Shown here piece by piece: positions 8,165 to 16,929 of a stretch of DNA of 64,000 nucleotides. The notes beneath the pieces are model-generated. The model saw only the letters and a list, made by a program, of their open reading frames with translations. It had not been told where the DNA came from and searched no databases. The position numbers and the translations under genes were made by a program. This DNA is from JAJYKC01 sp963823105 (GTDB taxonomy: Bacteria > Acidobacteriota > Terriglobia > Bryobacterales > Bryobacteraceae): positions 186,001-250,000 of the forward strand of contig CAWGKC010000009.1 in assembly GCA_963823105.1 (NCBI GenBank), given 5' to 3'. Every line of letters starts with the position of its first letter. The stretch's first letter is position 1.

Positions 8165-11100
8165 ATGAGTAGGAAACACGGCAGGGGCGGATTTCTGCTT
8201 GCATTACTGGCCTTGGTGAGTGTCGCCCGGGCCGCCGACGTCAACGGTTCCATCGATGGCGTCGTGAAAGACCAGTCCGGCGCCGTGACGGCCGGAATTG
8301 AAGTGTCGGTTCTCGACACCGGCACGAACGCCGTCTATCGCGCGACCACGGACGCGACCGGCGCTTATTTTCTGCGCGAGCTCCCGGTCGGCAATTACAC
8401 GCTGACCGTCGAACCGAAAGGCTTCAAGAAATTCGTCGCCAGGAACCTTCTCGTTCAGGTCAACGAGGCGATTCGCGTCGATATCAGCCTTCAAGTGGGC
8501 GATGTCGCCGAGACCGTCGACGTCTCCGGCCAGGCCGAAACGGTCGACACAAACTCGATCACGTTGAAAAGCGTCGTCGATCAGCAGCGCATCGAGAATC
8601 TCCCTTTGAACGGACGCAATCCCACCCAGCTCATGCAACTGGTGGCCGGGGTTGAACCCGATAACCAGAACGCCAACGTCACCTCCGGCACGACGTATCC
8701 CGGTGTCACGCCGGTCTCGGTGAACGGCGGGCGCGCCAATACGACCAACTACATTCTGGACGGCGCCCAGAATAACGACCACTACAGCAACGCTCCCAAC
8801 CCCATGCCCGATCCAGATGCGCTTCAGGAATTCAGCGTGCAAACCAATACGTTCAGCGCCGAATTCGGCCGCAACGTGGGCGCCATCGTGAATGCCGTCA
8901 CGCGCTCGGGCACCAACGAGATCCACGGCTCGGCTTTCGAGTACATCCGCAACACCGATCTCAACGCCTCGAACTTCTTCACTCCCGGGCAGGGCGACGG
9001 ATTGAAGCGCAATCAGTTCGGCGCCACCGTGGGCGGTCCCGTCTTCATTCCGAAGCTTTACGACGGACGGGACAAGACGTTCTTCTTCTTCTCCTACCAG
9101 GGCACGCGCACACGCCAGTCGCCCAGTAAGGTCCAGCAACCGGTGCCTACCAACGCCGAGCGCGCGGGAGACTTCTCCGGACTTGGCCAGCCCATCTACG
9201 ATCCATTCAGCAATCACACTCCGTACCCGAACAACCAGATTCCGGCCTCCGACATGAACCCCGTCTCCACGGCCGTTCTGAATAGCTACATCCCGAGTCC
9301 CGCCCCCGGCGCCGGCACCATTTCCTACGCGGTTCCGAATCGATTGGACGACGACCAGTACATGGTCCGGATCGACCACAACTTTACCGAACGCAACCGC
9401 CTTATGGGCCGCTTCTTCACCTCCGAAGCCAATCAGGGAGCCTTTCTCGCGCCCGGCAACTACTTCTCTTCGACGCCCGGCGCGGTTTGGCGCAACACCA
9501 CCGTGGCCGCCGACGACACCTATACGTTCAGCCCCACGCTGGTTAACTCGCTCCTGTTCTCCTTCAACCGGACCAACAATACGAACAAGCCGATCTACCC
9601 CGCCAAAGGCCTCGCCGCGCTGGGGTCCAACATGTATAACGACGCGACGCCCGAAATCTATCTGCAGGTGAACGGATACTTCCTGCTCGACACCAACGAC
9701 ACCAATACCTTCTTCCGTCAGGAGATCGGATTCAACGATACGGCGCGCTGGACGAAGGGACGGCACCAGATCAGCATGGGCGTCGAATACAGCAACGGCG
9801 AGGGCGACATCAATAACGACTACCGCTCGAACGGCTACTTTACTTTCGATGGCTCGGCGCCTTTCACCTCCAACGCCCTGGCCGATTTCATGATCGGGAA
9901 GTTCTACAGTTTGGAGCAGGGCGTCGGCGAGTACAAAAACACCCGCTTCGCCATCGCGTCCGTCTTTGCCCAGGACACCATCCGCGTCACTCCCCGGCTG
10001 ACTCTCGATCTCGGTTTGCGCTGGGACCCGTTCTTCCCTTACACCGACACCAGCGGCAAACTCGCCGCCTATTATCCCGGCCAGCAGTCCCAGCGCTATC
10101 CCAACGCGCCCCCGGGAATCCTCTACGTCGGCGACCCCGGCGTGCCTTCCGGCGGATATCCAAAGGATTGGGCGAATCTTGGACCCCGCGTCGGCTTCGG
10201 CTGGGATGTGTTCGGCGACGGCTCAACCGCCCTCCGCGGCGGCTACGGCATTTACTTCGATCATCCGAACACCATCTCGACCAACGCCCAGGCCGATCAG
10301 GCTCCCTTCGGAACCGTCGTCATCGTCAACGGCAACGCGGCGAATAATCTCACCACCCCTTGGGCCGGCACCACCAACCCCTTCCCGGGCAGCACCAACC
10401 CGCCCAAGAACACGCCCTTTGTCCTGCCCGACGTGGCCTACATGTTCACCACCGGCCTCAAGAACGCCCGTCTGGAAAGCTGGAATCTGACCCTGGAACG
10501 CAAACTGCCCGGCCAGTTCGTGCTGCGCACGGCCTACGCCGGCTCGAAAGGTTACAACCTGGCAAGCTTGCGGGAAGGCAACGCCGCCGTCTACTCGCCC
10601 GGAGCGACCAGTTCCACAACCGACCAACGGCGCCCGCTCTATCCCAACTTCGGCCAGATGACTCTGGTCGAACCCGGCGATAACTCCAGTTACAACGCGC
10701 TGCAGGTCACCCTCGAGCGCCGGTTCATGAGCGGCTTCACTATTCTCGCCGACTACACCTACTCTAAATCCATCGATACCAGCTCGATGAACAAACAAAC
10801 CGGCCAGACCGTCACCGATCCATATAATCGCGCCTTCGACCGCGGCGTCTCCGACTTCAATCAGCCGCAAGTCTTCAATCTGTCGGGCCTATGGAATGTT
10901 CCGTTCCATAGCGACAGCCGCCTCGCCCACGCCGTTCTGGGCGGCTGGCAACTTTCCGGAATTGTAACTCTGCGATCCGGAGAGCCTTTCTCGGTCTATA
11001 GCGGCGCCGACAACTCTTACTCCGGCGTCGGCTCCGACCGCGCCGATATCATTTCCAGCCCCTACCTGCCGGGTAGCAGAAGCCGCGGCGCCGAGATCGC

Positions 11101-11386
11101 CCAATATCTGAACCCCGCCGCCTTCGCCCCCAACGCGATCGGCACCTTCGGCAACTCCGGGCGCAATATGTTTTACGGCCCCGGCTTCGCCAGCACCGAC
11201 ATGGCGCTTGAGAAGACCTTCTATCCGGTCGAGCGGGTCGGCCTTCAATTCCGCGCCGAAGCCTTTAACGCATTCAACCGCGTGAATCTCTACAACCCGG
11301 TCAACACGCTCGGCCCGACGTTCATGTCGATCAACACCGCTTTCGACCCGCGCATCTTCCAGTTCGCGATGCGCGTGAAGTTCTAA
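8165..11386 (+). CDS. Oar-like TonB-dependent receptor with carboxypeptidase-regulatory domain
   Basis: A 1073-residue outer-membrane protein. Residues 1-25 are a signal peptide (LLALLALVSVARA); ~28-105 form a carboxypeptidase regulatory-like beta-sandwich (GSIDGVVKDQSGAVTAG, ELPVGNYTLTVEPKGFKK); ~120-250 are the plug (IENLPLNGRNPTQLMQLVAG, DGAQNNDHYSN); the rest is a long beta-barrel ending FAMRVKF with the C-terminal aromatic residue that barrel assembly needs. Such receptors take up oligosaccharides or other large substrates in Acidobacteriota. The start at 8165 rather than the in-frame 8102 is chosen from the signal peptide and because the promoter covers 8083-8111. The neighbouring IclR gene and shared operator box link it to the aldolase operon. 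Confidence 0.93.
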   Translation: MSRKHGRGGFLLALLALVSVARAADVNGSIDGVVKDQSGAVTAGIEVSVLDTGTNAVYRATTDATGAYFLRELPVGNYTLTVEPKGFKKFVARNLLVQVNEAIRVDISLQVGDVAETVDVSGQAETVDTNSITLKSVVDQQRIENLPLNGRNPTQLMQLVAGVEPDNQNANVTSGTTYPGVTPVSVNGGRANTTNYILDGAQNNDHYSNAPNPMPDPDALQEFSVQTNTFSAEFGRNVGAIVNAVTRSGTNEIHGSAFEYIRNTDLNASNFFTPGQGDGLKRNQFGATVGGPVFIPKLYDGRDKTFFFFSYQGTRTRQSPSKVQQPVPTNAERAGDFSGLGQPIYDPFSNHTPYPNNQIPASDMNPVSTAVLNSYIPSPAPGAGTISYAVPNRLDDDQYMVRIDHNFTERNRLMGRFFTSEANQGAFLAPGNYFSSTPGAVWRNTTVAADDTYTFSPTLVNSLLFSFNRTNNTNKPIYPAKGLAALGSNMYNDATPEIYLQVNGYFLLDTNDTNTFFRQEIGFNDTARWTKGRHQISMGVEYSNGEGDINNDYRSNGYFTFDGSAPFTSNALADFMIGKFYSLEQGVGEYKNTRFAIASVFAQDTIRVTPRLTLDLGLRWDPFFPYTDTSGKLAAYYPGQQSQRYPNAPPGILYVGDPGVPSGGYPKDWANLGPRVGFGWDVFGDGSTALRGGYGIYFDHPNTISTNAQADQAPFGTVVIVNGNAANNLTTPWAGTTNPFPGSTNPPKNTPFVLPDVAYMFTTGLKNARLESWNLTLERKLPGQFVLRTAYAGSKGYNLASLREGNAAVYSPGATSSTTDQRRPLYPNFGQMTLVEPGDNSSYNALQVTLERRFMSGFTILADYTYSKSIDTSSMNKQTGQTVTDPYNRAFDRGVSDFNQPQVFNLSGLWNVPFHSDSRLAHAVLGGWQLSGIVTLRSGEPFSVYSGADNSYSGVGSDRADIISSPYLPGSRSRGAEIAQYLNPAAFAPNAIGTFGNSGRNMFYGPGFASTDMALEKTFYPVERVGLQFRAEAFNAFNRVNLYNPVNTLGPTFMSINTAFDPRIFQFAMRVKF

Positions 11387-11411
11387 CCGGGCTGTCCGGC
11401 CGGCCAACGAT

Positions 11412-12485
11412 TCAGGCTCTTCGCGCGGCGCCCGCCCGCCCCGCGGCGGACTGTTTCCCGCGCGGCGCCGCAATCCGAGTGGACTCGCGCTCCACCAGTT
11501 GCACCGGAATAATGACCTGACGCGTGGCCACGGGCTGCCGCGCCTCGATCAGCTTCAGAGCGAGTTGCGCGGCGCGGTTCCCGATCTGGTAACTATTTTG
11601 ATCGACGCTCGACAACGGCACCCGAAGCAGGTCCGCGTATCGGATGTTATCCACGCCGATGACGGCGATGTCGGCGGGCACGCGCAGGCCGGCTTCGAGA
11701 ATCGCCCGCATCGCCCCGATCGCCACCTCGTCGTTATAACAGAACACGCCGTCCGGCACGGGCCGGGCCGCGAGCAGACGCTTCATCGCCCGGCTCCCAT
11801 GTTCCTCCGAACGGTCGTCGCCGCTCTTCAGCTCCACCAGATAGTCCAGCGGAACCACGATGCCGTGTTTGCTCAGCGCCTCCCGGTATCCTTTCGCGCG
11901 CCCCACGCCGGTGCTCACCTCCGGCCCGCGCAGATGAGCGATCCGCCTGCAGCCGCCGGCGATCAGTTGTTCGGTGGCTTTGCGCCCCACCTCCGCGTCG
12001 TCGACTCCCACATAGTTCGCGTCCAGGCCGGAAAAACTCCGGTCGATCAGCACGTACGGAACGTGAGACTCGGCCAGCCGCTGAAAAACGACGCTCTGCG
12101 CCGACGTCTGCACCGAAGCGAGCACGATGGCGTCCACCTGCCGGCCCAGCAGGCCTTCCACTTCCCGCCGCTCCATCGCCGGATCGTCCTCCGAGGAAGC
12201 GATGATCAAGCTGTACTCCTTGGCCCGGATGCGGCGCGAAATCGCCTTGGCGATCTCGCCGAAAAAAGGATGCTCGAGATCGGGAACGATCAGTCCGATG
12301 GTTGAGCTGCGCCCGGTGGCCAAGCTGCGCGCCGCCCGGTTCGGCTGGTAGTTCAATTCCTTCATGCGAGCGAGAACCCTCGCCCGGGTGGCGGCGCCGA
12401 TGTCGCTGTGATTGCGAAGGACCTTGGAAACCGTAACCACCGAAACGCCGAGGTCCTGGGCGATCGCTTTCATCGTGACCGGCAT
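11412..12485 (-). CDS. LacI family transcriptional regulator
   Basis: A 357-residue sugar-responsive repressor. Residues 5-55 carry the LacI helix-turn-helix and hinge (MKAIAQDLGVSVVTVSKVL, then YQPNRAARSLATGRSSTIGL); residues ~60-335 are the periplasmic-binding-protein-like effector domain (LIVPDLEHPFFGEI, DGVFCYNDEVAIGAMRAI, VIGVDN). ATG 12473 (MKAIAQ) is an alternative start. The gene is divergent from the PfkB kinase operon. Its predicted promoter (12497-12525) overlaps one operator and the kinase promoter abuts a second, so it should repress both itself and the operon until a sugar inducer binds. Confidence 0.93.
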   Translation of the reverse strand: MPVTMKAIAQDLGVSVVTVSKVLRNHSDIGAATRARVLARMKELNYQPNRAARSLATGRSSTIGLIVPDLEHPFFGEIAKAISRRIRAKEYSLIIASSEDDPAMERREVEGLLGRQVDAIVLASVQTSAQSVVFQRLAESHVPYVLIDRSFSGLDANYVGVDDAEVGRKATEQLIAGGCRRIAHLRGPEVSTGVGRAKGYREALSKHGIVVPLDYLVELKSGDDRSEEHGSRAMKRLLAARPVPDGVFCYNDEVAIGAMRAILEAGLRVPADIAVIGVDNIRYADLLRVPLSSVDQNSYQIGNRAAQLALKLIEARQPVATRQVIIPVQLVERESTRIAAPRGKQSAAGRAGAARRA

Positions 12486-12496
12486 GGGATGGTATT

Positions 12497-12525
12497 AAAG
12501 TAATCGATAACTGAAATTTCGTCAA
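12497..12525 (-). promoter_or_regulatory. Promoter of the lacI-type gene
   Basis: On the minus strand TTGACG (12525-12520) and TACTTT (12502-12497) are 17 bases apart. The operator at 12498-12513 covers the -10 and part of the spacer, the layout expected for autorepression. The distance to the ATG at 12485 allows only a very short leader. Confidence 0.55.
12498..12513. promoter_or_regulatory. LacI-type operator O1
   Basis: AAGTAATCGATAACTG, a near copy of the box at 12587-12602 with the same CG-centred symmetry typical of LacI-family sites. It lies 12 bases upstream of the regulator start codon. Confidence 0.6.
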
Positions 12526-12556
12526 GTGAATAAATGCCGTTCTATCTGTTTTTCGC

Positions 12557-12586
12557 TTGACGGAATCCCCTCAGTTCCCGTACACT
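12557..12586 (+). promoter_or_regulatory. Promoter of the kinase operon
   Basis: TTGACG at 12557-12562, an 18-base spacer and TACACT at 12581-12586. The second operator begins at the very next base, so it would cover the transcription start. Confidence 0.6.
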
Positions 12587-12602
12587 CAGTAATCGTTAAC
12601 TG
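12587..12602. promoter_or_regulatory. LacI-type operator O2
   Basis: CAGTAATCGTTAACTG, an inverted repeat about a central CG. It shares AGTAATCG-TAACTG with the box 89 bases upstream. Eight turns of helix separate the two, so looping between them is possible. Confidence 0.6.
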
Positions 12603-12633
12603 TAGCGAAAACTAAGCACCGAACGCGGGTCCC

Positions 12634-13578
12634 TTGTTGCATATCCTTCTCGCCGGCGAGGTCAATCTCGACATCATTCTCCAGGGCTACCGTTCCTACC
12701 CGGCCCCCGGTCTCGAAGTCCTGGTCGACGACTTCGCCATGACTCTCGGAAGCTCCTGCGCGATCACCGGCGCCGGAATGGTCCGCCTCGGCGACCGGGC
12801 GGCGTATCTCGGCATAACGGGCGACGATTTCGGCGGGCGATTCTGTGTCGAAAAAATGTCCGCGCTCGGCCTCGACGTCTCCCGCGTCAAGTTCGACCCG
12901 TCTCTCAAAACCGGCGTCACGGTTTCGATCACGTCGCCCCGCGATCGCAGCCTGGTGAGCTACCTGGGCGCCACCACCGCCCTAACCGCCGCCGATATCG
13001 GAAGCGGCGTCTTCGCCGGGTTCGATCATCTGCACAGCTCCTCCTACTTTATTCAGCTTGGTCTGCATCCCGGCTTCGAGGACGTCTATTCGCGCGCCAA
13101 GGCTCTCGGACTCACCACCTCGCTCGACCCAGCCTGCGACCCCGGCGGCGAGTGGACGTCGTATCTCGACCGCGTCCTGCCTCACGTGGACGTGTTCTTG
13201 CCCAACGAAACCGAGCTCGAGGCCATTACGCGCCAACCCGACCGCGTGGCCGCGCTTCGCTCGCTTGAAAACGGGCGAACGCTGACCGTCGTTAAACTGG
13301 GCGCTCACGGCGCGATGGCGCTCGATGGTGGCGAACCCGTGTGCGCCGCCGCGCCCGCCATCGAGCCGGTCGATCCCACCGGCGCCGGAGATTGTTTCAA
13401 CTCCGGCTTCCTCCACGCCTGGCTGCGCCGCCGTCCGCTGCTCGAAGCTCTGCGCCTGGGCGTCGCCTGCGGCTCCTATTCGACGCGCGGCCTCGGAGGA
13501 ACCGGCGCGCAGCCCACCGAAGCCGAGGCCTGGGCCTTCCTCGAATCCTTTGAACGAACGGAGATGACATCGACATGA
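12634..13578 (+). CDS. PfkB family carbohydrate kinase
   Basis: A 314-residue ribokinase-fold sugar kinase. The N-terminal ILLAGEVNLDII block and the glycine-rich strand after it fit the PfkB opening, and DPTGAGDCFNSGF near residue 247 is the C-terminal PfkB signature that carries the catalytic aspartate and the anion hole. It phosphorylates a sugar or sugar acid with ATP in the cytoplasm; ribokinase, fructokinase and 2-keto-3-deoxygluconate kinase cannot be told apart here. The start is TTG 12634, with no better ATG upstream. It is the first gene of the LacI-controlled operon and its stop overlaps the next start (ATGA, 13575-13578). Confidence 0.88.
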   Translation: MLHILLAGEVNLDIILQGYRSYPAPGLEVLVDDFAMTLGSSCAITGAGMVRLGDRAAYLGITGDDFGGRFCVEKMSALGLDVSRVKFDPSLKTGVTVSITSPRDRSLVSYLGATTALTAADIGSGVFAGFDHLHSSSYFIQLGLHPGFEDVYSRAKALGLTTSLDPACDPGGEWTSYLDRVLPHVDVFLPNETELEAITRQPDRVAALRSLENGRTLTVVKLGAHGAMALDGGEPVCAAAPAIEPVDPTGAGDCFNSGFLHAWLRRRPLLEALRLGVACGSYSTRGLGGTGAQPTEAEAWAFLESFERTEMTST

Positions 13579-14431
13579 AGGGCGGAATCGACTTCCATAC
13601 CCATCCGGTGCTCGTCAGAGAAATGGTGCGAGCGCCATCCGGAACTCGCCAACGCGGCGCGCGAAACATTTCACTGCGGCAATAACTTTCAGCCTCTCCG
13701 GGTCATGCTGGCGGAGATGGACATCGCAGGAATCGACAAAGCCGTCGTCCTCCCCATCGACGCCACGACCAGCAGAAACGCCACCGTGTATACCAACGAA
13801 CAGATCGTCGAGCTATGCGCGCTGTCGGACCGTCTGATCGGATTCGCCAGCGTCGATCCGCACCAGAGCTCCGCGCCGCAAACACTGGAGACCGCCATCC
13901 ATACGCTTGGCTTGCGCGGCCTGAAGCTTGCCCCGGCGATGCAGGAGTTCTTTCCGGACGACCGGAAAGCCTATCCGGTGTACGAATGCGCCCAGGCGCT
14001 GGGGATTCCGATCCTGTTTCATGCCGGAATGAGTTGGGAGCCGGGCAGCCGCCTTAAATACGGGCACCCGCTCCGGTTTGAGGACGTCGCCGCGGACTTC
14101 CCGAAGCTCAACATCGTCCTGGCCCACCTGGCGTGGCCGTGGGTGGTCGACGCCGTCGCTCTGGCGCTGAAATATCCCAACGTCCATCTCGACGTGTCGG
14201 CTCTCTACTTCGACAATCCGCGGGATTTCCTTCGCTACGCGATGACCCAACAAGTCCCGCTCACCGTGTTCGAGCGCAGCCTGCGCCGCCAGATTTTATT
14301 CGGGTCCGACAGCCCGCGCATCGAGATCAAATCCATGGCCAGGGCGATCCGTTCTCTCGGCTTCTCGGGCGAATGCCTGGAGCTCGATCTTCCGGGTCAA
14401 TGCGGAACGTCTACTGGGAGAACGGCCGTGA
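13575..14431 (+). CDS. Amidohydrolase-2 family metal-dependent hydrolase, two frameshifts
   Basis: A TIM-barrel metal hydrolase of the amidohydrolase-2 (ACMSD/LigW-like) group. The start ATG 13575 overlaps the kinase stop and gives MKGGIDFHTHP with the HxH metal ligands. An extra base near 13629 then breaks the frame; HPELANAARETFHCGNNFQ continues in the next. The middle holds HAGMSWEPG, LAHLAWPWVVDA and LFGSDSPRIE, the later metal ligands. A second extra base near 14386 precedes the natural ending IFRVNAERLLGERP, whose stop overlaps the YjbQ start (GTGA, 14428-14431). Repaired length is 284 residues, normal for the family. Two independent +1 changes in one gene with clean overlaps at both ends argue for assembly error. 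Confidence 0.82.
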
Positions 14432-14884
14432 TCATTCAATTGCACCGCATCGAGGTCGTCTCGCAAAAAGAAATGGAGATGATCGACATCACGCCGGAAG
14501 TCGACCGGCTGGTCGAACAAAGCCGCGCCGCTCAGGGGATCGTCTTCATCATGACCGCTCACACCACCTCGGGCATCGTGGTCACCGAAGGCGTCGAGTG
14601 CCTGGAGCGCGACATCCCCGCGCATCTGGAACGGCTCGCGCCCAAGGAACCGCCCGAGGGCTCCTACGGCTACTACCACAACCGCATGCTCGACTTCGAC
14701 GGCCGTCTCGGCTACAACGCCGCCGACCATCTGAAGAGCGTCATCGGCGGCATCAACACGTTCTTTCCGATCGAACTCGGAAAGGTCGTCCGCGGCGGCC
14801 GCCAGCGCGTCTACTTCGTCGAGTACGACGGGCCGCTCGCGCGCACGGTCTTTATTCAAATCATCGGCACGGAGGCGCGCATGA
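14428..14884 (+). CDS. YjbQ family protein
   Basis: A small protein (about 150 residues) of the YjbQ/UPF0047 family, with the conserved TAHTTSGIVVTEG block and, near the end, RVYFVEYDGPLARTVFIQI. Members are homotrimers with a His/Asp-lined pocket; a weak thiamine-phosphate synthase activity is reported for some, but the true role is unsettled. The GTG start at 14428 overlaps the amidohydrolase stop. No stop codon appears in frame before the epimerase ATG at 14881. The other junctions in this operon are four-base overlaps, so the real stop is probably the TGA at 14882-14884 with another extra base just upstream. A true YjbQ-epimerase fusion is the alternative. Confidence 0.72.
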
Positions 14885-15807
14885 AACGCATCCTGGTCAC
14901 CGGAGCCACCGGACGCATCGGGCGCCTCGTCGTGCCGCTCCTGCTGGAGCGCGGCTACCGCGTGCGCGTGGCGCTGCACCGGACCCCGCTCAAATCCTCC
15001 TGGGCCACCCTCGTCGAAACCGTTCCCAGCAGCCTCGCCAATCCGGCGGTGCGGGACGTCGATGCCGTTATCCATCTGGCCGGCATCATGCCTCCCGCCT
15101 CCGACGACGCCGTCTTCAGGACCAACATCGAAGGCACTTGGCAGCTTCTTCGCGCCCTCGCGGCTCTGAAACACAAACCCCGGTTTGTGTTTGCGAGTTC
15201 CGACGCCACCTACTGCACGGGTTGGAGCCTCTCCTCCTATTCCGCGCCGATCGGCGAGGACACTCCTCACCACCCATCGGTGTTTTACGGGCTGTCGAAA
15301 GTGCTGGGCGAGCGGATGTGTACGTTCTTTGAGGAGACGCAAAGCATTCCGGCCGTGCGGCTGCGCTTCGTCTGGACGCTCGATCCGCCGGAGATCCTCG
15401 AACTTTTCACCAAGGCGCCCTACAAAGAGTTCCTGATGGACGGCGGCAAGTGGGACAAGCCCGGCGTGGTTGCCGTTCCCCTCGAAGCCGATGGCAGCCC
15501 GTTCACCGAACACGTTTGCGATGCGCGCGACGCGGCCGCGGCCGTGGTGCTGGCGCTCGAAAGCGATACCGCGCCGGGGCACGCCTTCAACATCGCCGGA
15601 CCCGCGCCGTTCCAATACTCCGTCTTGGGCGCCGGCCTCGCCGCCAGGCTCGAAACCGAGGCCGTGGAGGGACGATGCCGGGGAATCCATTCGTATTCGA
15701 TGAACATCGAGAAGGCGCGAAATACGCTCGGCTACAAGCCTCGCTTCCACGTCATGGATTCGCTCGAAGAGGCGCTTTCCGGCGTCGCCACCGCACCGCC
15801 GCGCTGA
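14881..15807 (+). CDS. NAD(P)-dependent epimerase/dehydratase
   Basis: A 308-residue extended short-chain dehydrogenase. The nucleotide-binding motif is VTGATGRIG at residues 6-14, the strand DAVIHLAGI follows, and the catalytic pair appears as YGLSK. The family oxidises or epimerises sugars, often nucleotide sugars, or oxidises uronic acids to aldarolactones (uronate dehydrogenase is a related member). In a catabolic operon with a PfkB kinase, an SIS isomerase and a zinc dehydrogenase, oxidation of a free sugar or sugar acid is more likely than nucleotide-sugar work. ATG 14881 is chosen because it begins directly at the Rossmann strand. Confidence 0.87.
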   Translation: MKRILVTGATGRIGRLVVPLLLERGYRVRVALHRTPLKSSWATLVETVPSSLANPAVRDVDAVIHLAGIMPPASDDAVFRTNIEGTWQLLRALAALKHKPRFVFASSDATYCTGWSLSSYSAPIGEDTPHHPSVFYGLSKVLGERMCTFFEETQSIPAVRLRFVWTLDPPEILELFTKAPYKEFLMDGGKWDKPGVVAVPLEADGSPFTEHVCDARDAAAAVVLALESDTAPGHAFNIAGPAPFQYSVLGAGLAARLETEAVEGRCRGIHSYSMNIEKARNTLGYKPRFHVMDSLEEALSGVATAPPR

Positions 15808-15862
15808 GCGGCACGCGGGGTTCGCAAGGAAGAAACGGAACTCGTGAATACCGGACTTGACT

Positions 15863-16922
15863 ATGATTCAATCACAAACCCTCGATGAGAAAAACTTGCA
15901 TGCCGAAATCTTTTCGGCGCCCGTCGTCGCCGCCGAACTGGAGCGAATGTGGACCGAGAAGCGCGACGCCATCCGCCAGATCGCCGGTGAAATCGCCGCC
16001 CTCAATCCGCGCAACATCGTCTTCTTCGGAAGCGGCGGCTCCTCGGCCGCGCTGTACATCGGCTATTGGGCCGCCCTGCATTATCTGAAGCTGCCGGCGA
16101 ACTATCTATTGGGTCCCGATCTCGTGAGCGCCCAGCCCGCCGTTCTCGACTCCGGCTGCGTCGCCATCGGAGCCAGTTATTCCGGCAAAACCGTCGACAC
16201 CATCCGCGCCAAAGATTATCTGGTTCGTCACAACGTGCCGGTGTTCGCCATCACTCGCCGGCCCGACGCCCTACTCGCCAAGGACGCGCGCTGGTCGGTC
16301 ACCTATGAGTCCATCGCTCTCTACAGCTCGCCTGCCTTCCTCGCCATGTTGCTGGTGGTGGAGCTGGCGCGCGCGCGCGGCGAATGGTCGGCGGAGCTGG
16401 AGCAATTCGAAGCCGCGCTCGAGGGCCTTCCTGGTCTTCTCGCCGCGAATCTCGGAAGCCAGCCGCGCCATGGCGGAGCGGCTGGCGCCCCAGCTCGACT
16501 CCGGCAAGCTGCTGGTGCTCTCCGGCGGCTCGGCCTACACGCTCGGTTACATGATGGCTTACGACATGTTTGGCGAGTTCCTTAAGGAATACTCCGCCTA
16601 TATTCACTATGGGGAATTCCGGCATGGCCCGCTCGAAATCGTCCGTCCCGGCGAGCCAACGATGCTGTTCCTGATGGGCAACGATGCCTCGCGGCCTTTC
16701 GCCGAAGAGGGCATCGCGTTCGCGACGGGTAACGGAGCCAAGGTCGTCGTCTTCGATGGCAAGGAACTCGCGCCGCACGCTCACCCGATGTTCGACGCGC
16801 TGGTTCTTTACCAATCTCAGATCTGGCTGCTCTATTACATGGCCTGCCGCCGCGGCGTCGATCTGGATAACTACAAGTACATGCACGTCGTGCCTTACGC
16901 CGCCGGCGATACGTATTTCTAA
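15863..16922 (+). CDS. SIS domain sugar isomerase/deaminase, frameshifted
   Basis: A double-SIS protein like the fructosamine-6-phosphate deglycase FrlB or the sugar-binding half of GlmS. The first SIS domain has FFGSGGSSAALYIG and GASYSGKTVDT; the second has LSGGSAYTLGYMMAYDM; the catalytic-site segment IHYGEFRHGPLEIV near the end matches the GEFRHGP signature of this group. One extra base near 16448 (GAAT for GAT) separates the halves; repaired, the protein has 352 residues, as expected. The probable reaction is isomerisation or deglycation/deamination of a phosphorylated amino sugar made by the upstream kinase. ATG 15863 is preferred over the in-frame TTG 15857. It lies seven bases before the dehydrogenase. 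Confidence 0.85.
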
Positions 16923-16929
16923 ACACCCC

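Noticed and set aside
8204..9766. A 520-codon open frame antisense to the TonB receptor gene
   Set aside because: It is a mirror of a GC-rich coding region; the receptor frame has clear domains and a promoter, the antisense frame has none.
14296..15750. A 484-codon open frame antisense to the YjbQ and epimerase genes
   Set aside because: Same kind of shadow frame; the plus-strand genes have conserved motifs throughout.
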